From: Pochonia chlamydosporia 170
Taxonomy: Eukaryota > Ascomycota > Sordariomycetes > Hypocreales > Clavicipitaceae
Direction: 5' to 3'
NCBI RefSeq assembly: GCF_001653235.2
Contig: NW_019154062.1
Location: 158,556 to 222,555 of the forward strand
Length of the DNA stretch: 64,000 nucleotides
Shown: in pieces, positions 33,033-43,346 of the stretch
How positions within the stretch are numbered: position 1 is the first letter of the stretch
Layout of the letters: each line of letters starts with the position of its first letter
The notes under the pieces: model-generated
What the model was told of the DNA's origin: nothing
What the model saw: the letters and a program-made list of their open reading frames with translations, nothing else
Database searches by the model: none
Program-made: the position numbers and the translations under genes

Positions 33033-34746
33033 ATAAATAGGCAGAGGAGCTCCTACCAAGTAACCAGCTATAGTATTAGGAATAGAATGCTAATACTATT
33101 TGCCATATTAATAAAGCGTACAGCTAGTCTTAGCAATATATAGAGTATTACGTTTTATGCGATAGAAAGCAGTTAGGCCTTTACTATCTTTATAATACAT
33201 ACAGCTACAGTATCTAAAATGCTAAGTTAATCTAAATAGAGATCTTAGAGTTAGCAGTCTAGTTAACTATATAATTATTAGCTATTAACTATAGTATATT
33301 AAATTGCGCTAATATCTTTAAGTCTATTAAAGCTCTAGTTAAGTCTATATTATTTCTGTTACCTAGGTTAAACCTCTTTCTTTAAGCTCTAAAAGATAGT
33401 TTTAACATATTACACATAGTGCTAGACCCTTAAATGCTAGCTGTAAGTAATACTTATAGTAATACTAGTATTAATATACTATTTTTAGACTTCTATAAGA
33501 CATTAAGAAGCAATTCTCTATCCTTTAGTAGTAATATTCTAAATATTAAATTCTTAGACAAACTAATATCTAAGTATATAATATTCCTACCAGATATAAC
33601 TAATAAAGGCCTAAGTCTTTTAAGCAAGCTGCCTAGCACCTATAATTTAGTTAACTTAACTAGGAATAATAAGGACAAATTACTAGCAATAGTACAGTTA
33701 ATAAGTGGCTGCTACTAGCAGGAATATTCTACCTTAGGCGATAATAAGAAAATCTTAGTCTATTTAGTTTGCCTAGCTACCTTATAGTTACAGCTACTGC
33801 CCACTAAATAGAGAGCTAAGAAAAGAGTCTTAACCCTAAAGGCTTATTTGTTAGATTATAAGGAAAGTAATACTAGTAACTATACTAGTTAGACAGATTT
33901 ATTTCTAGAAACTAGGGATAACTTAAGCCATATATAGCACTAGGTTTATACCTACTAAAATCCTAAATATTTAGTGCTAATATAATTAAAGTTATTATTA
34001 GCGCCTGCTAACATTAGGAGCAATTAGTTAACTAACTAGTTAATATTAATTATAACCCTAAAGGCATAAGATTAACTGTCTAAATAGATACTCTTAAAGC
34101 TATACTATTAAAAGAGACTATAACCTAGCAATAATAATAAAATAGTTTACACTAAGCAGCCGCATAGAAAGCAATAAAAAAAAGATATTTATAGAGTCTA
34201 GCAATATCTAGCTATCTAGGGTAAGGTCTTTCTTTAATGGGAGGATAGTATAACTAGCTAGGAACCAAAAAGCAATATTATAGATAAAGAGGCTCTAGCG
34301 AAATTCTAAGCAGCATACTAAGGTATTAATAAAGGTATTAATATCCTAGATATTAGGGAATATAGAGTTAGGAGTTATTAGTTTCTAGTGTATTAGTATA
34401 GCTGCCCAGATAATAAGAATTGCTAGGTAGATAAGAAATACATAAAATAAGAGCAAGTTAAGGCAATAGTAAGAAAGGCAAGCGCAAACTTAACTATGGC
34501 TATGCGGAAGCATGCCAGATAGACCCAATAACGATATTAGTAAACATATTACCCTAAATATGGGAAGATGCATAGGAATACATCACGGTAGCGCTTAGCA
34601 GGCAAGTATAGTATTAGTGCTTAAAACTATAGTCCTAAATGTTAAGAACTAAGTATTATAGATTTCTAATATGTACAGAAAATCCCCTTGTAACTAGATA
34701 TACCTAGACAGGCAATTAGCTTCGCGAGGCTAGCTCTGACATTTCT
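33033..34746 (+). pseudogene. RIPed long reading frame of unknown family
   Basis: Between about 33040 and 34540 one plus-strand frame is continuous except for RIP-type stops. Parts are fully open (33434-33718). Readable segments include YYVLCDRKQLGLYYLYNTYSY near 33150, and a charged region with the pair CPDNKNC near 34420. I recognise no catalytic motif. The length (about 500 codons) and the RIP load indicate a repeated gene, probably transposon-encoded. Confidence 0.4.
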
Positions 34747-35880
34747 ATGTCCGGCCAAAATGGTAAAGGCTAGCAATACTAGTAGGGCCTAGTAGAGAAC
34801 ATAGTATGGGAAAAGTGTCTCTAAAAGCTTAATGCATCCCAACAAACGGCAGGCAAGAAGATTATCTCTGCCCTAATAGATAGCATTAATAGTAATACTC
34901 TTTGCGAGCGTGCTAAGACTTTACGTTACAAAATAAAATGTACTATTAGTTTTCTATTAGCTAAGCAGGCATACTTAAATATAGACGTTATTAGGGAATA
35001 TAACTACTATAGCTTAATTATGTTTAAAGATAGAAAAGCCTGGCTAGGATAATTCTAGCTGCTAAACCACAATATACCTCTAGTAGAGAAGAGAAACTTT
35101 AACTATCACAGTAAATTTGCCATATATTACTTTCTAGCTAAAGCTGCTATCCTAGTTCTACGCGTTTATAACTATACTAATAATAAGAATCTATCTCATG
35201 CTATTAGCGCTAGATATACTCTAGTTAAAAAGCTTACAGGAAAGCTATTAGCTTAGCACAAAGCGGATTAAGCACAAAGGGAAAAGTTTATGCGTTAATT
35301 AGCCGACATTTATACCTAGCTAGAGAAGCATTCTCTTAGAGCACTTGGGCGCCTGCAACCATCATCTTCGTCGGCAGGCCAGCTAGAAGTCAGTCCAGCA
35401 TTTTTCGATTACGACTCGAGTGGGCGTGCAGTGCCGTTTGGTCTATTTAATAATATGGACTAGGATAAGGCTTTAATCTAGCATAAAATTGGTCTTATTA
35501 AGACGGGAGAGATTGCACTATCTATACCCCTTAATTAATACCTTATCTATAGGAGTCTTCTTAACTGCCTCCCCTAAGGCAAGTATAGTCCTTTCTTCTT
35601 GCGCTATATTAACTCTAGAGATATTAATTTTCTAGTTAATACTAACCATAATATCACAGGCATTATAGATTTAGAGCTAGCTATTATCACGGCTAAAGGC
35701 GCAGCTTTCTAGTTGCCTCTATTACTGTACTACTTAGGAGAGCTATAGCGTGAAGGCCTCTCCACACTAAGCAAGAATAAAAAGCGCCTTGCTAAGATCC
35801 TTTAGAAAGAGACTAAGTTGGATGAGCTCTCTATATTAGTTGCGCAGAAGCTGCACTTTAGAGTTAACTAAGTGATAGAC
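34747..35880 (+). pseudogene. RIP-killed aminoglycoside-phosphotransferase-like kinase gene
   Basis: One frame from ATG 34747 runs to about 35880, carrying well over ten stops, nearly all TAG/TAA at Gln or TAG at Trp positions. The remaining text is a fungal APH-domain protein: VLRVYNYTNNKN, then a KFMR-LADIYT block, an RALGRLQPSSSS segment, the catalytic-loop area FLRYINSRDINFLVN, and the metal-binding NITGIIDLELA (normally IDWE). The true C-terminus is unclear. APH-domain proteins in fungi are mostly uncharacterised small-molecule kinases. RIP on it implies it existed in at least two copies. Confidence 0.75.
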
Positions 35881-35882
35881 AT

Positions 35883-35914
35883 AAACCCTAAGGATGGGAA
35901 ACCCTAAGGATGGG
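35883..35914. repeat. 16-bp perfect tandem duplication
   Basis: AAACCCTAAGGATGGG occurs twice back to back, exactly where RIPed AT-rich DNA changes to GC-balanced DNA. Confidence 0.85.
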
Positions 35915-36026
35915 AAAAACTTTACTAGAGTTTTCAGCGAATAGTGGAAGGCTGCTACAGGGGAATAAGCATTCAATTGGGACATGTGGTAAAGGAATGC
36001 ACTGGACAAGTATGGCGATGGAGGCT

Positions 36027-36275
36027 TTACGCCTTCAACTGTCTAATGCATAGGATGGCGGTATCATCCGCGTAGCCGAACCGTCCTCCGGGGTTACCCA
36101 AACGGTAGATAGGTTCGGTGTAGAGCAGAAACAGGATCAGGGAGACTGGTGATCCCTGGGGCAGGCCACATTGGAGAGGTGCCGAAGGTGTCGTAACGTC
36201 TTGATATCGAATTCTTGCTGAGCGGCCGCTCATGAACGAGCCCGCCCAGCAAGGGCTGTCGATTGAGAAAACTGA
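36027..36275 (-). pseudogene. Non-LTR (LINE, Tad-like) reverse transcriptase fragment
   Basis: The minus strand reads SGRSARIRYQDVTTP, then LQCGLPQGSPVSLILFLLYTEP, then GRFGYADDTAIL. These are RT motifs 4-5 of fungal LINEs, including the catalytic YADD. The frame breaks soon after. It is a GC-balanced scrap without RIP, so either too short for RIP or arrived later. Confidence 0.85.
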
Positions 36276-36524
36276 GGTTGAAATGTAGGGTAATAAGTTA
36301 ACGTAGGGCCTGTTAGGTGTCCAAGTCTGAACTGCATGAACTGTAAACAGCTTAGCGTTTAGGCCCTATAGGGATGTCCCCTCTGGGCGAAATAAAATGA
36401 GAGACGCTGCCATTGACACTATGGTGTCAACGTATTGGTACCCGGCTGAAAGTGAAATTTGACTAAGTAAAAACGGCCACGCAGCTACGTCCCCGCCAAC
36501 TTACACACAGATTTCCGCAACGCT
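36276..36524. other. 3' flank of the secreted repeat protein
   Basis: GC-balanced. The minus strand may continue LINE sequence for some tens of bases. No other gene seen. Confidence 0.4.
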
Positions 36525-39500
36525 CTAGTCCATTAGCTGGTACACCCACTCTGGATTAAGTCCAGTCTCGTACTCTAAGTCGAGCTCAACCCTCTTAGTC
36601 AGCGTATCACTAGTCCCAGGGGGACGAGAGACGAAAACTCGAGCGCTATACGGGGTTACTCCGTCACTCTCAAAGATTGGGGCAGAGACCTCGCACTCCT
36701 CCCCATAATTGTAATCGAACATGTAATACCAATGACCCCCGCGCGAATAACAAAATGTGTTTACGATATCAACCAACTGCTGGCAGTCAAGGTAGTGACT
36801 GACACATTGGTCTACAGGGTCATCTTGATGCCAACCGCTATTGCTCATCCAACCGAGACTTGCTATCATCGGATGGATAGTGCACTTTGCCTTAATATAG
36901 ATACGGAAGGTCCAGGTCTCATGCGTGCATTCTTGGAGAGGTTGGCAAACACCCTTTCTCTGAACCGTTGTTGTCCTTGTTGTGGTATGGGTGGATTCGT
37001 CCTTATATGACGCCGAGACCTCGAAGGCAAGGCTTCCCGCGTCGCCAGGCTTCAGAGTCCCACTAAGCTTAGCGCCAATGGTCCAGCCCTGAGTCCTGGC
37101 ATCCGTCACTGCCGTCGAAATTGAAGTAATAATTTCGCGGGTATCGCCAGCCAAGGTGAGATCCCGTGCGTCCACTGTGCGCTTAATTTCGATCCTTTTG
37201 GCAATTATCGTACTGGGATTAATAACCTTTTTTTGGTACTTTCCGATTCTATAGGTAAAATGAGCGGCCGCGTCAGGGCATCTGTCCTCCCAATACTTGT
37301 CTGTCTCTGTGTATGGCCGATCCGTGTCGCTAATAGTGAAGCCATTTTCTAACTGGGTAATCTTTCGCTGAATCGCGTCGTTTGACCGTTCAGAGTCTGT
37401 CGGCACATGCACATCGACCGGGCCTGCTAGACGCTTCCTGTCTCTGTTCAGGAAATATGCCTCGTAGTGGTCATATGCTAAGTTCGAAACGTCGAGCATG
37501 ACGCTTCCGCTGTCTTGGGTAGCATTCGTCCAGATCAAAGGAGCTCCTGCGAACTGAACGCCAGGGTTAGACACGCGCCAGATGCCAATCCAGTTCTGAC
37601 TGTCAGGGTTTGCAGTGGCATAGTCAAAGGTAGCAAGAGGTTTAGTTTTATCGAGAGATAATATACCGGGGATAAACACGTCGACCGGTTCTGCTAGCGG
37701 CTCATACAGCTTGTTTAGGAAATATGCCTTGTATTTGCCATGTCCCAGCAAAACATCGACCTTGACCCTTTGGCTTCCGCTGGCTTCGGGAGCATTAGCC
37801 CTTGATAAAAATGATGTGGTTAAGAGAGTACCAGAGCGGGCTGCTGGGTAGATGCCAATCCAGTTCTGTCCGTCAGGGTTTATAGTGGAATAGTCGAAGG
37901 TAGCGAAAGGTTTGGTATCGTCGAAAGATAATGTACCAACCGACTGTGGGATTGTCCTGATAGTGCTTGGTGAGGTTTTTGTCACATCGACCGGTCCCGC
38001 CAGGGTCTTATACGAGCCATTCTCATTGATCATGACGAGATATGCCTCGTAATCGCCCGGCTCTAACATCGAAACATCGACCGTAATGCTTCCACGGGGC
38101 ATTTCAGTCAAGCGGGATGCCACACAAATGCCTCCGTCGTCAGGGCGATGGCCCTTTGCGCTATAGATGCCAAGAAATCTCCGATTTTTAGCGCCTGTAA
38201 TGGAATAGTCGAAGGTGGCAAGAGGTTTGGTATTGTCGAGAGACAATGTACTGGGCGGGATGATCATGCCGATATCTTTCCCCAGCCGCTCATACGCCTT
38301 ATTCATGAAATATGCCTGATAGTTGCCCGGTTCGCATATCGAAACATCGACCGTGACGCTTCCGATGGCTTTGGGAGCATAGGCCCCTGTTGAACAAGGT
38401 CTGATTCCGGCAGAGTCGTCTTGTATAATGTCTTGTATAATAAAAATAGTGTTATTATCGTTAGGGTAGGGAGTGGAATAGTCGAAGGTGGCGAGAGGTT
38501 TGGTTTGGTCGAGAGAAAATGTACCGGGGATAAACACGTCGACCGGTTCTGCCAGCCGCTCATACGCTATATTTAGGAAATATGCCTTATATTGGCCCGG
38601 TCTTAACGTCGAAACATCGACCTTGACGCTTCCGCTGGCTTGGGGAGCCTTGCTTGATGCTAAAGGAACGACGCCCGCGATAGGACCAGGGCCGCCTACC
38701 ATAAAGATACCAATAATGTTTTGATCGTAAGGGCTTGGAGTGGAATAGTCGAAGGTGGCGAGAGGTTTGGTTTTGTCGAGAGACAATCTATTAGGCTGCG
38801 GGATAATCACGTCGACCGGTCCCACTAGCGGCTTCTTCTCATTAGTAATGAGATATGCCTTATAGTTGCCCGGTCTTAACGTCGAAACATCGACTGTAAC
38901 GCTTCCGCTGGCTTGGGGAGCCCTGCTTGATGCCAAAGGATCGCCCGCGTTAGGACCAGGGCCGTCTGCGCTAAAGATACCAATAATATTTTGATCGTTA
39001 GGGCTTAGAGTGGAATAGTCAAAGGTAGCAAGAGGTTTAGTTTTGTCGAGAGACAATCTATTAGGAGGCTGCGGGATAATCACGTCGACCGGTCCCGCTA
39101 GCGGCTTTTTCTCATTGGTAATAAGATATGCCTTATAGTTGCCCGGTCTTAACGTCGAAACATCGACTGTAACGCTTCCGCTGGCTTGGGGAGTCCTGCT
39201 TGATGCCAAAGGATCGCCCGCGTTAGGACCAGGGCCGTCTGCGCTAAAGATACCAATAATGTTTTGATCGTTAGGGCTTAGAGTGGAATAGTCAAAGGTA
39301 GCAAGAGGTTTGGTTTTATCGAGAGATAATCTATTAGGAGGCTGCGGGATAATCACGTCGACTGCCGCCAGCGTCTGCAACCACTTATTCTGGAAAACTG
39401 CCACATAGTTGCCCGGTTCGCACGTCGAAACATCGAGCTTGACGCTTCCGCTAGCTTTAGGAGCAAAGACAGAGACAAATGTCGGACATTTGTTTTTGGC

Positions 39501-39689
39501 AAAGCGGTCATCGAGGAAAATATAGTTCTCCTCGGCAGGGTCTGCAGTAGAATAGTCGAAGGTGGCGAGAGGTTTGGTTTTGTCGAGAGATAAAATTGAG
39601 GGAGTGTCCCGAGGGGACGCAATTGTGACTTGCGATAGAACCGTAGCCGTAATAAGGAGTACATTCACAATGAAGGAGGGTGAGCACAT
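36525..39689 (-). CDS. Secreted eight-repeat protein with aerolysin-like C-terminal domain
   Basis: The frame is open from 39836, but the start chosen is the ATG at 39689, because it places a clean signal peptide (MCSPSFIVNVLLITATVLS) at the N-terminus; the product is 1054 residues. Eight ~90-residue repeats follow, each beginning LSLDKTKPLATFDYS, with a central IGI(Y/F) strand and ending PVDV-I-P. Unit starts lie about 270 bp apart. This resembles beta-sandwich modules of the NPDNWIGIY type. Units 2 and 3 are almost identical. The last ~295 residues lack repeats and hold a GWTIGAKLSG stretch, then VSASYKDESTHTTTRTT and eight or so Cys, a pattern like the Thr/Ser-rich amphipathic strands of aerolysin/ETX-MTX2 pore-forming domains. 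That homology is inferred from pattern only; function and target are unknown. No introns, no RIP. Confidence 0.75.
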   Translation of the reverse strand: MCSPSFIVNVLLITATVLSQVTIASPRDTPSILSLDKTKPLATFDYSTADPAEENYIFLDDRFAKNKCPTFVSVFAPKASGSVKLDVSTCEPGNYVAVFQNKWLQTLAAVDVIIPQPPNRLSLDKTKPLATFDYSTLSPNDQNIIGIFSADGPGPNAGDPLASSRTPQASGSVTVDVSTLRPGNYKAYLITNEKKPLAGPVDVIIPQPPNRLSLDKTKPLATFDYSTLSPNDQNIIGIFSADGPGPNAGDPLASSRAPQASGSVTVDVSTLRPGNYKAYLITNEKKPLVGPVDVIIPQPNRLSLDKTKPLATFDYSTPSPYDQNIIGIFMVGGPGPIAGVVPLASSKAPQASGSVKVDVSTLRPGQYKAYFLNIAYERLAEPVDVFIPGTFSLDQTKPLATFDYSTPYPNDNNTIFIIQDIIQDDSAGIRPCSTGAYAPKAIGSVTVDVSICEPGNYQAYFMNKAYERLGKDIGMIIPPSTLSLDNTKPLATFDYSITGAKNRRFLGIYSAKGHRPDDGGICVASRLTEMPRGSITVDVSMLEPGDYEAYLVMINENGSYKTLAGPVDVTKTSPSTIRTIPQSVGTLSFDDTKPFATFDYSTINPDGQNWIGIYPAARSGTLLTTSFLSRANAPEASGSQRVKVDVLLGHGKYKAYFLNKLYEPLAEPVDVFIPGILSLDKTKPLATFDYATANPDSQNWIGIWRVSNPGVQFAGAPLIWTNATQDSGSVMLDVSNLAYDHYEAYFLNRDRKRLAGPVDVHVPTDSERSNDAIQRKITQLENGFTISDTDRPYTETDKYWEDRCPDAAAHFTYRIGKYQKKVINPSTIIAKRIEIKRTVDARDLTLAGDTREIITSISTAVTDARTQGWTIGAKLSGTLKPGDAGSLAFEVSASYKDESTHTTTRTTTVQRKGVCQPLQECTHETWTFRIYIKAKCTIHPMIASLGWMSNSGWHQDDPVDQCVSHYLDCQQLVDIVNTFCYSRGGHWYYMFDYNYGEECEVSAPIFESDGVTPYSARVFVSRPPGTSDTLTKRVELDLEYETGLNPEWVYQLMD

Positions 39690-39935
39690 AATAAAGACTG
39701 TGAGTAGGTTCCCGTGGGAAACAATTAATCTAAGACTAAGATTATGAATAAGAGGATGATAAATAGGAGCATGTTTTGAAAACTCGTTCTGGAGTGTCCT
39801 CAAGCTCCTTCTTATATCTTGCATTGTGTCATCCACCGCCTACACTCATCTTGAGCCTAGATAAGAAGTGTGTGCCTGGCAATCACTGCGACTATTGGCA
39901 AACTATTATCAACTATTGCCAATTCTTGTCAAGAA
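39690..39935. promoter_or_regulatory. 5' flank of the repeat-protein gene
   Basis: About 250 bp between the start codon and a hAT-type element. It contains the in-frame N-terminal extension (39690-39836), which I regard as 5' UTR. A triplicated CTATTGCCAA-like motif lies at 39890-39930. Confidence 0.4.
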
Positions 39936-39943
39936 GTAGGGAC

Positions 39944-40423
39944 CAGTGATGCATTCGGTATTGAATAACCCCTGTCAATATTCTCAATACATATTGAGGA
40001 TATTGATTTTCTCAATATTGACTCTTCAATATGGGGTTCTTCAATATTGAGGGATATTGAAGATATTGAGAATATTGAAAACCATAACGAAACAACTAAA
40101 TTTAGCTACGATTGAGCGTAATACAGATTATGGTCACCTCCTTGAGGATGCTCTGGCTATAGCTCAAACTTCCGCGGCAAAGTAGAGGCCAGATGTGGCA
40201 GTAAAGGCGAGCCGTGCAGATCGGGACTTTAAGCTTCTACTACTCGATCCGTCGGGTAGTCCCATGGAGATCGAGAATTTTGGGCTTAGTAATCCATGGT
40301 TTCTCAATATCCTCAATATCCTCAATATTTTCTCAATAATTCAATACTCAATACGGACTTCTCCAATATTGAACTATTTCAATACGGGGTCATATTGAGT
40401 ATTGAGTATTGAATGCATCACTG
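39944..40423. mobile_element. Non-autonomous hAT-type element, 480 bp
   Basis: Ends are CAGTGATGCATTC and its inverse GAATGCATCACTG. A perfect 8-bp target duplication GTAGGGAC flanks it (39936-39943 and 40424-40431). Both subterminal regions contain dense repeats of CAATATTGAGGATATTGA-type words in opposite orientations. The centre (about 40100-40290) is GC-balanced unique sequence that may be captured. Its end sequence differs from families A and B, so a third hAT-type family. Confidence 0.9.
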
Positions 40424-40431
40424 GTAGGGAC

Positions 40432-41744
40432 ATTAAGAAATGTAGATAAGTAGAACGTTGGCTGATGATATCGATATACATTCAAGACATCTGATACTGT
40501 TCCAGGCCACCCCCTGCCCTGCTCTCCTCGCCTAGTTCTCATGTGGTTAAGTACGTACGAAGTACCTAACACAAGTTTGACGGCAAGTGCCCGAGGAAGT
40601 GACATGACAACAATGTCCAAGGCAATATCGTCTCGTACAACTTTGATATTCTAAAGCCGCTAAGCGAAGTTATGCATAAATTCTAGTGGGTTTTCGGCTT
40701 TGGCCTCCTGCTTGATACGCAGCCAAGACACCTGACCAATGGTGATGCAGCGCTTATGAACAGAGTGATTGCACCACGTGCCTGTAACAGTCCGCCAACT
40801 GTTGCGCCATAGGGCAAAAAGGGTACTCGTGCCAGGAACGTAACAGTGCCCCTCCTGAAGCCTATTGACGCACGACTCGTAGGAACACTACCTACGTACG
40901 TATGTACAATGCCATAGTACAGCACGGAAAGTACAACATCACTAGCTTGCATATCTAAGTTGCTGAGTGGCAACTTAGGCGAAATGAATCTAATTACACT
41001 GCCGACCGTCTTCGCGGCGCCGAAGCTCCGGGCCTGGCAGAGCCGGGACCACAGCATCGGGCAGAGCCCGTGACAGAATGGATGGATTAGGCAATCCACT
41101 AACCGATCACGCCAGTGGAATGGACCGTGGATTCAGTGGAGTGGATTGCAACTCTAGATTCACAGGGTCGCATGACTGACGGATTATGTCCGATTCGCTA
41201 TTTGACTGCTTGGTTTTGGGCTCTCTCCATTGCCCGGAGGGCTAAAATCGATTCAGCTTTGTCACTTTTCCTACCCATGAGTGATTGCGAAATCATTCGT
41301 CTAAGAGTGTCTGCATGCTTGTAAAATAGGAAAAGTGGATCGTCCGGTGGTGTGGAGTTAGTCCGTACTAGATAGGTTCGGACAGCCCGACAATTATCAA
41401 CAGCCGATATTCGATAGTCAATAGTCAGAACTCGCACCACCTAAAATCAAATAAAGTGGGGCGTAGCACGAGGAGTATCCTCTCGGCTTGCTTTAGCCGA
41501 CGAGCAAAGTAGCTGACCCTGGCGATGTGCTCCACAAGCCATCCATGCATGACCAGCACTTGTTGCCCTGGTGCGAATCCCCAGACAAGCCTATTGGTGC
41601 GGGAATTAGTAAAGACACACTGAAGAACCGCATGGCCTAGACCTATTATCGAAATGTATGCCATGGCTAGGACTTTCTTAACTACTGGTTCGCTTCTACA
41701 GTGTCCGCTAGGGACAGACTTGCAAACAAATAAATGGCATTCGA
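40432..41744. other. Intergenic, GC-balanced
   Basis: 1.3 kb without a supported gene. It contains a 10-bp inverted repeat GCAATCCACT / AGTGGATTGC at 41091 and 41140, a possible remnant of a small transposon. Confidence 0.45.
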
Positions 41745-42445
41745 ATTTATTCAAATCAACTCAAATAAATCCAAATTAAATCAAATCAGATCTGCCTTTT
41801 AATTACTTGAATCAAATCAAATCTGAAGGCTCGATTTATTTGGATATTTGACTATTTGAATAACGCCTTAGGGTAGCCCGCTCTTACTCGTTTGCAGCGC
41901 CTACTGATCTCCTAATTCTAGCCAATTCCAGGGGGCCGTGCCACAAATTTTGCTTTTTGTGCAACGCGTTACCTGAGAAATATGGGTGAGCGTGTTTTTA
42001 TCGCGTATCGCACCGCAAATTGGCGTCGCAGGGTCTATAACATAGACTTCAGAGCGCTCTTACCTAGTAGCACGCATATTGAATACGCATTGTGACATTG
42101 GTAGGTTAAATCTGTCATAGATCTTTACTGCGAATGACTGGCGCCATTCCAGGCTTGCCAGAAAACAGCTACGCCCATCTGGTCATTCCTAAGACACCAG
42201 TTTATAAGCCTATGACTGATGGCGTTTGATCCCTTTTTCGTGCTGGCGATGTCTTCTAAGCGTACTGGCAGCCCAACAGAGGAGGGCCGTAAACAGCTGT
42301 CAAAGGTCGCCTAAAAACTGATATTATTGGCCTCGTGTAGGAAGAAAAGTGGGATCACAGGGATATCCGAATGATGTCAAATGAGTCAAATAAATCAAAT
42401 TGGGATGAAGTCAAATTAAATTAAATCAAATCCGTGGTTTAGGAA
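41745..42445. repeat. Segment bounded by AAATCAAATC-rich arrays
   Basis: Both ends (41745-41870 and 42370-42445) consist of overlapping TCAAATAAATC and AAATTAAATCAAATC words, in the same orientation. The middle is GC-balanced with no recognised gene. It may be a decayed transposon whose right end was interrupted by the Gypsy LTR at 42454. Confidence 0.45.
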
Positions 42446-42453
42446 CTTAAATC

Positions 42454-42697
42454 TGTTAGGAATTTAAGCATAACGCTTGGATCTTAGGGAAGAAGGAGAT
42501 AAGCACGTGGGGAGAGCTACCTAAGAACCTGCTATAGGTTCTAACTAGAGCTTAACTAGACCCTATAAGAGTGCTACTAGGAACTATACTAACCCTCTTT
42601 CTTCTTCTTCTCTTCTCCTTATGAGAAAAGTTACTATTAGTAATGCTAGTTTACAGAAGCCTTTAGGCTAGTCCCTTATATACTTTTCTTATTAACA
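42454..42697 (+). repeat. Gypsy 5' LTR
   Basis: 244 bp, TGTTA...TAACA ends. Homologous in inverse orientation to 7055-7281. More RIPed than that copy. Confidence 0.7.
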
Positions 42698-43346
42698 CCT
42701 ATATAACCTAAAAGATAAAGAGCAAGATAAGCACTCTTAGTTAGTATATACTAAGTAGTTATAATAGCGCTAATATACTTATAAGCAGCTAGTATATAAA
42801 ACTTAAAGCACTCTAGAAACTAGTTAAGAAGTAGGCAGTAGAGATTAGCAAGCTATAATACTAGATACTAGCTAGTATTAGAAAGAAGCTAGCTTATAAC
42901 TAGCTAAAATACAAGCTACTTTCTATAAGAGCCTCCTATAATTATAATAAAGACTCCTTTTACGCTTAAAAGAGCCTAATAGCATACAAGCTAGAGGCAG
43001 ACTAGAGCTTTATTAGGGATTACTATAACTAGTAGTTCTTTATCTACTAGAACCTCTTACTAAAGGTTTAAGCCTAGGTAGCTCCCTTTTTTAAGATAGG
43101 CGCCTCCTTTAAGTACTAGCTAGAATACTTTCTATATTACCTAGATAGCATGTATATAAACCCCTATTATAAGGAAAGAGTAATAACTAAGCTTAACTAG
43201 ATATAATAATAGCTATAAGAATAGTTTAGTAACTTTTATATATAGTTTAAATAGAAGCTTATACTAGTAAGTAGTATTAATTAGGCTAATATAATTAAGC
43301 TAGCTAAGCTTAGAATTATACTTAATAAAAAGATATATAACTACTA

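Noticed and set aside
36188..36232. Polylinker-like run GATATCGAATTC followed by GCGGCCGC, suggestive of cloning-vector contamination.
   Set aside because: The bases are in frame and make sense as LINE reverse-transcriptase coding sequence on the minus strand, with matching protein motifs on both sides.
39690..39836. 49-residue N-terminal extension of the repeat protein.
   Set aside because: It would bury the hydrophobic signal sequence at residue 50; the internal ATG gives a normal secreted protein.
40195..40398. 67-codon frame as a possible gene.
   Set aside because: It lies inside a 480-bp transposable element and runs into its repeat array; no independent support.
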